Below are positions 56,479-64,000 of a stretch of DNA of 64,000 nucleotides, piece by piece (the first letter of the stretch is position 1; the number at the start of each line of letters is the position of its first letter). Source of the stretch: Rummeliibacillus suwonensis (GTDB taxonomy: Bacteria; Bacillota; Bacilli; Bacillales_A; Planococcaceae); contig NZ_VCBL01000001.1 of the NCBI RefSeq assembly GCF_007896435.1, positions 2,169,078 through 2,233,077 of the forward strand. Reading direction: 5' to 3'. Position numbers and translations under genes: made by a program. Below the pieces are notes generated by a model that did no database searches, was not told the origin of the DNA, and saw only the letters and a list, made by a program, of their open reading frames with translations.

Positions 56479-57084
56479 CTATATCAAACTGATTGCTAAA
56501 TAAATAGCAGTTCCCCAGATAAACAAGGCAGAAAGCTTGTTAAAAAGAAGAAATACTTTTCCTGAAATTTGTAGTTTTTTCATAGAAGAGCCAGTTATCA
56601 TTAAACCAAAAAACCAAATCCATGACACACTAATACAAGCTACTGTAAAAAGAGTTTGGTCAAAACCCTTGTATTTTAATGCACTAGTACCTATTACTCC
56701 CACTGTATCTAATAGAGCATGGGGATTTAACAATGAAACGGATATAGCAAAAAGAACTTGCTCCTTTAGGGACAATGCTCGATTATTTTCAAAATTGGAC
56801 GCTCCTGCGTTCCAAATAGCTTTTCCCATATAACATAAAAATAGGATACCCACGATTAACAAAATCAAACGAATCCATTCAAATTGTAAAACGAGCATTG
56901 ATACTCCTAAAATCGCCAAAACAATTAGCAACGTATCACATAAAGCTGCTGCTAATGTTGCAGGTAAGGCTTTATAAATATTGGGCTGTGTGACCCCTTG
57001 TGAAAAAACAAAAATATTTTGTACTCCTAATGGCAAAATCAATCCGAATGCTAGGATAAATCCATGAAAAAATGCTTGCATCAT
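56479..57084 (-). CDS. LysE/ArgO-type amino acid exporter
   Basis: A 201-residue protein with six hydrophobic segments and the LysE signature GFILAFGLILPLGVQNIFVFSQGV at the N-terminus, followed by GVSMLVLQFEW and LLNPHALLDTVGVIGT. Members export basic or other amino acids. It is divergent from a MocR-type regulator, a pairing seen often in Bacillales, so that regulator probably controls it. The ligand is not known. Confidence 0.88.
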   Translation of the reverse strand: MMQAFFHGFILAFGLILPLGVQNIFVFSQGVTQPNIYKALPATLAAALCDTLLIVLAILGVSMLVLQFEWIRLILLIVGILFLCYMGKAIWNAGASNFENNRALSLKEQVLFAISVSLLNPHALLDTVGVIGTSALKYKGFDQTLFTVACISVSWIWFFGLMITGSSMKKLQISGKVFLLFNKLSALFIWGTAIYLAISLI

Positions 57085-57188
57085 CCAACTCCCTTTCTTT
57101 TAATATCGTACAATGTTATAAAAAGAAGAAAAGGTCCAATTGGTTGGTAATTCAACCATCCAATTTAGTAAAAGGGAGATTGATATGA

Positions 57189-58628
57189 TTGTGGAAACCA
57201 ATTCATAATACATCCATTAGCTTACAGCATCAAATTATAAACTGGATGACAGAACAGATACAATTAGGAAATTGGGGAGTAGGCACAAAGCTTCCAACAC
57301 AACGACAATTAGCCATGCAATTCGAAGTTAACAGAAGCACTATTCAACAGGCTTTAGAAGAATTAAAGGCAGATGGCATCTTAGAGGCAAAAATAGGGGC
57401 TGGTACTTTTGTTGCCAATAATTCATGGAATCTTCTTGCAAAAAAGCCTCAACCAAACTGGCAAAGATATATTGATACTAGTATCCATAAACCGAATGAT
57501 CGTACGATTCAACTTATAAACGAATATGAACAAGACAGTTCCATCATACGATTAGGGACAGGTGAACTTTCTCCCAAATTATTACCGACAAAAAAATTGA
57601 CAGAATCACTTCAAAAACTAACCTTTCATGAAAAAGATATTGGTTATTCTTCTCCACAGGGGAGTGACGAATTACGAATGGCGATCTGCCAATATGTAAA
57701 AAAACGTGGAATTACAACTACACCTGACAATATACTCATTGTTTCTGGTGCACTTCAAGCTCTTCAATTAATGGCATTGGGATTATTTGAATCAGGATCG
57801 ATTGTCTTTCAAGATAGCTGTTCATATTTGAATTCCATTCATCCATTCCAATCATTTGGTATGCGAATGAAATCCATTAAACGTGATGAGTCTCTAGAAA
57901 AGACATTATGTTCATTCAAAAAGAATCGGCAATCTATATACTATACTGTCCCTACCCTTCATAATCCGACCGGAACTGTTTGGACAGCAAAGGAAAAACA
58001 AAATTTCTATGAAATGTGTAAATCTCTTCGAATACCTATCATAGAAGACGATGTTTATGCTGAATTATTGTTTGATACTCCTCTTCCGTCAATCAAATCT
58101 TTAGATTCTTCTGGACAAGTATTATATGTCAGTAGTGTTTCTAAAACATTAAGTCCAGGGTTACGCATAGGCTGGGTTATTGGACCAACCCCTGTTATAA
58201 AACGACTGGCTGATATTAAAATGCAAATGGATTATGGTTCTAGTGCAATTTCGCAAAAAATCGTTACTTATTGGCTTACATCAGGACTTTATGAAAAGCA
58301 TTTAGCCGAATTAGGATCTCAATTAAAAATACGTGCGGCATTTATCGAATCCATACTTCACAAATACTTTCATGCAATTGCTACATGGGAAAAACCATTG
58401 GGAGGATTTTATATTTGGTTAAGATTTAATGAGCCGATTGTTACAAAAGAATTCTTTTTAAAGTTACTTAAAGAGAAAGTATTGATCAATCCAGGCTATA
58501 TCTATGATATAGAGGATGCACATCATATTCGTCTATCTTTTGCCTATGCTTCTTATGAAGAATTAGAAAAAGCATTAATGATTTTATATACAGAAAGTAT
58601 GCTGATATTTAAAACGAAAAGGCAGTAG
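57189..58628 (+). CDS. MocR/GntR-type regulator with aminotransferase domain
   Basis: A 479-residue fusion protein. The N-terminal GntR winged helix (WGVGTKLPTQRQLAMQFEVNRSTIQQALEELKADGILEAKIGAGTFV) is joined to a fold-type I aminotransferase domain with PLP-binding Lys in SSVSKTLSPGLRIGW and DDVYAE. MocR regulators sense amino-acid or PLP-related ligands and often control a neighbouring transporter, here the LysE-type gene. The start is a TTG at 57189, GGGAG about ten bases upstream; the nearby ATG at 57185 is out of frame. Confidence 0.9.
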   Translation: MWKPIHNTSISLQHQIINWMTEQIQLGNWGVGTKLPTQRQLAMQFEVNRSTIQQALEELKADGILEAKIGAGTFVANNSWNLLAKKPQPNWQRYIDTSIHKPNDRTIQLINEYEQDSSIIRLGTGELSPKLLPTKKLTESLQKLTFHEKDIGYSSPQGSDELRMAICQYVKKRGITTTPDNILIVSGALQALQLMALGLFESGSIVFQDSCSYLNSIHPFQSFGMRMKSIKRDESLEKTLCSFKKNRQSIYYTVPTLHNPTGTVWTAKEKQNFYEMCKSLRIPIIEDDVYAELLFDTPLPSIKSLDSSGQVLYVSSVSKTLSPGLRIGWVIGPTPVIKRLADIKMQMDYGSSAISQKIVTYWLTSGLYEKHLAELGSQLKIRAAFIESILHKYFHAIATWEKPLGGFYIWLRFNEPIVTKEFFLKLLKEKVLINPGYIYDIEDAHHIRLSFAYASYEELEKALMILYTESMLIFKTKRQ

Positions 58629-58771
58629 AATTTCTTAACCGAGATTCTGCTACCTAATCATTTTGTCAAATATCCTTTCTCAGTCGAGTTGATATCTAAT
58701 ATTGTCCGTAAAATATACGATTTTTAACTATTACACTTTAATGGAATCTTCTTAACATGCCTGATCTATTT

Positions 58772-59744
<973 letters not shown>

Positions 59745-59761
59745 ACAAATCTCCCCTTTAT

Positions 59762-59868
59762 CGAATGTTTGTTCGGAATATATGTTCTTAATATAAAACG
59801 AACGTTTGTTTTTGTCAAACACTTTTTTCGAACTTATGTTTGCGTTGCTTGTTCGGTAATGCTATACT
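59762..59868. promoter_or_regulatory. lexA-yneA divergent promoters with LexA boxes
   Basis: Minus strand: TTGACA (59813-59818), 17-bp spacer, TATATT (59790-59795) for yneA. The LexA-like box CGAACGTTTGTTTT (59799-59812) fills the spacer, and CGAATGTTTGTTCG (59762-59775) lies downstream. Plus strand: TTGCGT (59840-59845), 17-bp spacer, TATACT (59863-59868) for lexA, with box CGAACTTATGTTTG (59829-59842) on the -35. All three follow the CGAAC-N4-GTTCG motif with one to two changes. Confidence 0.85.
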
Positions 59869-59911
59869 AAATTTAACAATTAGCAGGAAACTAAGATAAG
59901 AGGTGAGCAGA

Positions 59912-60526
59912 TTGAAAAAAATATCAAAAAGACAAGAAGATATACTAGAGTTTATTAAAGAGGAAGTTCGCACAAAGGGATACCCACCTTCCGTCCGAGA
60001 AATTGGAGAGGCTGTGGGGTTAGCGTCGAGTTCTACTGTACATGGCCACCTAAATCGTCTTGAAAGCAAGGGACTCATTCGTCGTGATCCTACAAAACCT
60101 CGCGCAATAGAGATTTTGGACCAAGACAATATTACAAAACAAGGTGTGATCCATGTACCTCTAGTTGGAAAAGTAACGGCAGGTATGCCGATCACAGCCA
60201 TTGAAAATATAGAAGAATATTTCCCGATTCCAGATTTTTATGGAACTTCAGATGATCACATCTTTATGCTTGAAATTATGGGTGAATCAATGATTGAAGC
60301 TGGTATTTTAGATGGTGATTATGTGATTGTCAAGCAACAATCAACTGCCGATAATGGCGATATTATTGTTGCTATGACTGAAGAAAATGAAGCAACAGTA
60401 AAACGTTTTTTTAAGGAAGATGGATATTTCCGCCTTCAACCCGAAAATTCCTCTATGGACCCTATCATTGTGGAAAAAGTTTCTGTACTTGGTAAAGTGG
60501 TTGGTTTGTACCGAAACGTCCACTAA
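59912..60526 (+). CDS. lexA: SOS repressor LexA
   Basis: A 204-residue repressor from the TTG at 59912 (AGAGGTG upstream); a GTG at 59903 is possible. The DNA-binding winged helix has [32 protein letters not shown]. The C-terminal peptidase has self-cleavage site Ala90-Gly91 in TAGMP, Ser126 in GESM and Lys141 in VIVKQQ. RecA-stimulated autocleavage lifts repression of yneA-yneB and others. The lexA promoter has its own LexA box. Confidence 0.97.
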   Translation: MKKISKRQEDILEFIKEEVRTKGYPPSVREIGEAVGLASSSTVHGHLNRLESKGLIRRDPTKPRAIEILDQDNITKQGVIHVPLVGKVTAGMPITAIENIEEYFPIPDFYGTSDDHIFMLEIMGESMIEAGILDGDYVIVKQQSTADNGDIIVAMTEENEATVKRFFKEDGYFRLQPENSSMDPIIVEKVSVLGKVVGLYRNVH

Positions 60527-60537
60527 TCTTTTATATG

Positions 60538-60590
60538 AAAAAGCATCCAAAACTATTCTAATTAAATAGATTTGGATGCTTTTCTTCATA
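60538..60590 (+). terminator. lexA terminator
   Basis: AAGCATCCAAA and TTTGGATGCTT arms with a small inner stem, followed by TTCTTC. Confidence 0.8.
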
Positions 60591-60609
60591 TAATCACTCA
60601 ACTGACCTT

Positions 60610-60827
60610 ATAAAGCGAAACTTTCATCAGTGGAGTTTTTCTTCTTCCCCCTACTGAAATAGAGGAACTCAGTTTAAGAGAGCCACGTCCTGTGGTAACA
60701 CCTGAGAGACCAACATCTTGTTGGCCCGAACTAATCGGGCGCATGCGGCAGTTGTTCTCCCTCTTAACTTCTTTACCTTCGCTGAATTTTGAGTGGGAAG
60801 TATTACTGCCTATTAATACGGGATAAA
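60610..60827 (+). repeat. Family A repeat, copy A8 (with double-hairpin insert)
   Basis: A 218-bp copy with ATAAA at both ends. Its insert and hairpins have more substitutions than A4 and A5 (e.g. GTGGTAAC). 60828-61119 contains nothing I recognise. Confidence 0.82.
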
Positions 60828-61119
60828 TATTGATATTTTACTAAATCGCCTTTTTATAAAAATGCCTGTATTCAATATCCTCTTCACATGTGATCACAAA
60901 AAAATTTGTTTCACTCGTTTGCATTATTTAAATAGTAAAAAATAAAAACGATGAGAATCCTTTATACTTATTCAAACCCAAAGTAGTCAAAATTCTATTC
61001 TTGAACATTATCACTTCTTTTTAACAACCTTATGAATAAGGCATGTTAATGAAAGAATACAAAGCTATATTTTAACTTATTTTGCACAACTTTATCTGAA
61101 ACTTTATTTCTATGTTATT

Positions 61120-62433
61120 CTACTTCATTTGTTTAGCAATTTCATTCAAATGATCAGTAGATACCGCTACATTATTGACGCCATTTGAAATTTCTTCGAT
61201 TACAGTAACGAGTGATTGTAATTCTTCATCGATCTTCATACTGCCCTTTTTAATTTGTTCCATAAGTGTAAACACTTGATCAAAAAATTGATCGAGTTGT
61301 GTAATTTCTTTGACCCCATCGGATACTAAATCGTTCGCTTCAGCAACTGATCCAGTGACTCCTTCAATTCCCTTATTCGTATCAGAAATTAGCGTACTGA
61401 CGTTAGCTAAACTGCTTTTTGTTTGTACAGCAAGTTTTCTAACCTCATCTGCAACTACAGCAAAACCTTTTCCATGTTCTCCAGCACGCGCAGCCTCAAT
61501 AGCAGCATTTAAAGCTAAGAGATTTGTCTGATCGGCTATAGAAGAAACGATTCCTGTAACATCTTGAATTTTTGCTGATGTCCCTTTAAGGATCCCGATC
61601 TGCTCGTTCACTTCATCCATACGTATTTCAATCTTTTTCATCGCTTCCATTTGAGCATTAAGGCGTTGTTGGGCATCCAAATATTGTTGTTCGATTTCTT
61701 GTACGGATAAAGAACTTTCTTTTGCAACAGACACTAATTGGACTGACTGCCCAGACACCTGTTGTAGGGACACGCTTGCTTGCTCTGTAATGCATGCAAG
61801 CTCTTCTGCCATGTCATGCACTTCATTTTGAGCTTTCTCTTTTTCCATCTGTGATATTTTCTTGACTCTTTCATTTTCCTTATCATAGGCTTCCAATACA
61901 ATAACCTGTTCTATAGATAAAATTTTATTGAGAGCATTGGAAAATGCTGCATATTCTTCTTTACTTGTCGTATTTTCAAAAACGATCTCATTTAAACTGT
62001 TTGTTAAATCTGCAAATGCAAGCATATACCATTTTGGTTGCAATCCTATTCTGACATGCACCTGCGCAATTTTATATCGTTGCTGTATAAATTCTGAATC
62101 AATTTTACCAGAAAAAAGTTGGATCAAATGGTCAGTAAGTGTTTTTTTCAAACGTTCTACTGAACTATGATCTTCAATAATTTTCATGAGACTTGGCTCA
62201 TTTGCTAAATTTGAATAAAAATTATCCACAATTTTTTCAATGTTTTGCTTCACATACAGTTGCAATAATTGAATAGCAGCTAAATCATAGATAGTAAAAC
62301 CAGCCATTTTTAAAATGCTCTGAATTTCACTAGTAGAATTCGCTGCTATTACAACGTTTTTTTCATTTCTTTTAATCTCACCTAATAAGTCAGGCTCTTC
62401 TTTCTTACTTTTTCTAAATTTGTTTACCACCAA
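61120..62433 (-). CDS. HemAT-type globin-coupled aerotaxis transducer (copy 2)
   Basis: A 437-residue soluble transducer like copy 1. The globin ligands are His126 in [12 protein letters not shown] and Tyr73 in NFYSNL. The signalling tip is [40 protein letters not shown]. Methylation-helix heptads surround it. GGGGGG precedes a TTG/GTG start at 62433/62430. Compared with copy 1 the globin cores are similar while the N- and C-terminal ends differ, so this is an old duplication. Upstream 62434-62860 holds no recognised gene. Confidence 0.92.
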   Translation of the reverse strand: MVVNKFRKSKKEEPDLLGEIKRNEKNVVIAANSTSEIQSILKMAGFTIYDLAAIQLLQLYVKQNIEKIVDNFYSNLANEPSLMKIIEDHSSVERLKKTLTDHLIQLFSGKIDSEFIQQRYKIAQVHVRIGLQPKWYMLAFADLTNSLNEIVFENTTSKEEYAAFSNALNKILSIEQVIVLEAYDKENERVKKISQMEKEKAQNEVHDMAEELACITEQASVSLQQVSGQSVQLVSVAKESSLSVQEIEQQYLDAQQRLNAQMEAMKKIEIRMDEVNEQIGILKGTSAKIQDVTGIVSSIADQTNLLALNAAIEAARAGEHGKGFAVVADEVRKLAVQTKSSLANVSTLISDTNKGIEGVTGSVAEANDLVSDGVKEITQLDQFFDQVFTLMEQIKKGSMKIDEELQSLVTVIEEISNGVNNVAVSTDHLNEIAKQMK

Positions 62434-62865
62434 TTTATTCCCCCCATTGAATTGACGTAAACTACTACACTAATTTATTGATAAATAAAGATTACTTTGT
62501 ATTACAATACTAAGGATACTATTAAATCTCCTAGAATTGTATAAACATGTTACTAAAAGTATAAAAATGTATCATGTTATAGAAATATTAGTAAATTAAG
62601 AACAGTAATAACTTCATATTTAAAAGCATGTTCAAGTACCTACATCATTTTTAAATAGCATTCCCTATTTCCTAATTTATTCATTTTACTATTCAGTATA
62701 TTTTACCTTATTTTCTTATAAATTTGCAGGATGGAGGAATAATATTTTAACCAATTTATTTAATTTCATATAAATTAATCAATTTCATAATACAATATTC
62801 AGATAAAAAACAAGAACATTTCAAAACAACATGAACATTAATATTCAGAAATTTTTGTTCTGCTC

Positions 62866-63130
62866 CAGGAGGCGCTTTCCACGGGCTTGGCTTCAATCTC
62901 CTCGAGTCAACACGATGTTGACTCCAGATCTCCTTCCGCATCGAAAGCGTAAGCGACAGATGTGAAGCCGTTACCACAGGACGTGGCGAACTTAGGCTTT
63001 GTCCCTTAAAACGTTCCTGCGGGGCTTTCAGCTCAAGCTTTTCCCGTAGGACTTTGAATAATCCTCCTTGAACTCACACCGCACGAAGGAAATGCGCATA
63101 CATTTTCGAGGAGTCGCCGTCTTTCGCTCC
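62866..63130. repeat. GC-rich intergenic repeat (family D)
   Basis: About 50% GC in an AT-rich setting. It contains GGAGGCGCTTTCCACGGGC, CCACAGGACGTGGCGAAC (reverse of the CCACGTCCTGTGG module) and ACACCGCACGAAGGAAATGC followed by CATACATTTTCGAGGAGTCG (reverse of a part of MITE B8). The ends are not clear. Similar GC-rich 'CTTTCCGCGGGC' repeats are known to me in Bacillaceae intergenic regions. No gene. Confidence 0.5.
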
Positions 63131-63274
63131 ACAACTATCAAAATTAGTTATTCTTAAATGTTTGTATTTTTTAAGAAGAAAATGATTTATGAAATTCATT
63201 CAATTTTAATAAAGTAATAATTTATACAGTGGTTGTTTTTTTGTAACCACTGTAAATCAGCAGACTTTTACAGA

Positions 63275-63331
63275 CAGGAAGAACCCCCACTTATCCTTTT
63301 TGCTTTTTATAAAGTGGGGGTTCTTCCTGTA
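63275..63331. repeat. Perfect long hairpin related to family A
   Basis: ACAGGAAGAACCCCCACTT pairs exactly with AAGTGGGGGTTCTTCCTGT over 19 bp. It is followed by GTGAGATAAAT, a family A-like end. It may act as a terminator. Confidence 0.6.
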
Positions 63332-63623
63332 TCTAAATGTGAGATAAATATCAAGTATTGCTTTAGTTGATCATGTTAATTGTGATGTACCGCTATTTTG
63401 TTAAAACGATCACTAATAATTCATGCAATCGGCGAAATATCCTTTTAATGATCAATCCCCTATTTCACCTATATTCCTTTTCTTTTCCCTTATCGATTAA
63501 AAATTCATGTTATGGTGATGATCGGCGATGTGAATTCGAGTCCAATTGTATTGTCTCTATACCTTATTGCTCGATTGATTCTTTATCAGTAGATAATGTA
63601 AAGCAAATAGTTTTTTATATAAA

Positions 63624-63640
63624 TTACTCATTTTGTGTAA
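63624..63640. promoter_or_regulatory. Operator-like site O1 at the 3' end of the XRE gene
   Basis: TTACTCATTTTGTGTAA, identical to O2 upstream of the gene, overlaps the last codons and stop codon of the repressor gene. Confidence 0.6.
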
Positions 63641-63834
63641 CTTTTGGTTAAAAAAAGCTCTTCTATTGGCATTTCCAAAATGTCAGCTATTATTCTTGCG
63701 TTCTCAAGTGAAGGCTTTACTATCCCATATTCAATATTTGCATAACCTGAAGCACTTTTATAGCCTAATTTTTTTGATAAGTAAGTAATTGTTATTCCTT
63801 TAGCTTTTCTAGCTTCGCGCAATCTATCATTCAT
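63628..63834 (-). CDS. XRE-family repressor at the edge of a possible mobile element
   Basis: A 68-residue protein consisting of one Cro/C1-type HTH: MNDRLREARKAKGITITYLSKKLGYKSASGYANIEYG followed by a second helical half ending in LFLTKSYTK. The ATG at 63834 follows GAGGTGAGGAG. Four 17-bp operator-like dyads lie upstream (63848-63948) and a fifth copy is at its own 3' end. This is how phage and ICE immunity repressors look. The divergent target would begin at about 63983 and run out of the window. Confidence 0.85.
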   Translation of the reverse strand: MNDRLREARKAKGITITYLSKKLGYKSASGYANIEYGIVKPSLENARIIADILEMPIEELFLTKSYTK

Positions 63835-63847
63835 TCTCCTCACCTCA

Positions 63848-63948
63848 TTACTCATTTTGTGTAACTATATTCCTATTATATTCACTCTTTTTGAGTAAGT
63901 CAACCTTTTATTACTCTTTTTGAGTATTTTTTTACATAAATTGTGTAA
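63848..63948. promoter_or_regulatory. Array of four XRE operators (O2-O5)
   Basis: 17-bp dyads: TTACTCATTTTGTGTAA (63848-63864), TCACTCTTTTTGAGTAA (63882-63898), TTACTCTTTTTGAGTAT (63911-63927) and TTACATAAATTGTGTAA (63932-63948). The consensus is TTACWCAAWWWGWGTAA on the minus strand, with minor exceptions. Centres are 34, 29 and 21 bases apart. Confidence 0.75.
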
Positions 63949-63982
63949 AAGATGATAGAATCTATTCTTAAGGGGTGATTAT

Positions 63983-64000
63983 GTGGATACCTTAGGCACT
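63983..64000 (+). CDS. Start of a divergent gene cut by the window edge
   Basis: GTG GAT ACC TTA GGC ACT after AGGGGTG reads MDTLGT and stays open to the end. The ATG at 63981 in another frame stops after four codons. Only six codons are visible, so the product is unknown. Confidence 0.3.

Noticed and set aside
63367-63651. 94-codon plus-strand ORF before the XRE gene
   Set aside because: No ribosome binding site, implausible composition, and it runs into the operator at the 3' end of the repressor gene.

Overview
The window is low-GC chromosomal DNA from an endospore-forming member of the Bacillales. Complete spoIIAA-spoIIAB-sigF, a spoVAF-type gene, sirA, the resABC/resDE set, scpAB, lexA/yneA and fur all sit in an order close to that of Bacillus subtilis. 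Several local losses and the kind of intergenic repeats suggest a Planococcaceae-type lineage (Lysinibacillus, Rummeliibacillus and relatives); this genus-level guess is inference.

Layout. 1-9 kb: prsW, ansA, ypdA, a ypbE-recS-ypbB block facing the ferredoxin gene, a PadR/HAAS membrane-protein pair, and fabI with a FapR-type operator. 9-18 kb: a flavin-dependent oxidoreductase, a three-gene ATP-grasp / alpha-E / transglutaminase operon, a coiled-coil NlpC/P60 hydrolase, a phosphoesterase and a LysR regulator. 18-32 kb: ribU under an FMN riboswitch, then resE, resD, resC, resB, resA, rluB, a D-Ala-D-Ala carboxypeptidase, scpB, scpA, ypuF, ribT and lysA. 32-46 kb: spoVAF, sigF, spoIIAB and spoIIAA (sigma-H-like promoter), a wrecked vanZ-like gene, pdp, deoB, xerD, fur, a SpoIIM-like gene, nudF, yqkF, yqkE and yqkD. 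46-64 kb: small XRE regulators, two HemAT-type aerotaxis transducers, a ycgR/ycgQ-type permease pair, yneF, sirA, tkt, ynzC, a decayed tnpB, a LysE exporter facing a MocR regulator, yneB, yneA, lexA, and at the right edge a repressor with an array of operators.

The genes are mostly housekeeping: cytochrome c maturation and its ResDE control, chromosome condensation, the SOS response, nucleoside salvage, and the start of forespore gene expression. Regulatory DNA is unusually readable. I could place candidate sites for FapR, PadR, LexA, Fur, sigma-H, FMN and two XRE repressors.

The most distinctive content is intergenic. Family A is a 127-218 bp, hairpin-rich repeat with eight near-complete copies, all in one orientation and all flanked by ATAAA-like pentamers. 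Family B is a MITE with about 14-bp imperfect terminal inverted repeats and 9-bp target duplications. One B copy has a 21-bp tandem array expanded inside it. One A copy and one B copy have both inserted into the same vanZ-like gene. A small double-hairpin module is shared between families. A third family (C) of GAGGCTGGGACA type has two copies. The right edge looks like the immunity region of an integrated element that continues outside the window.
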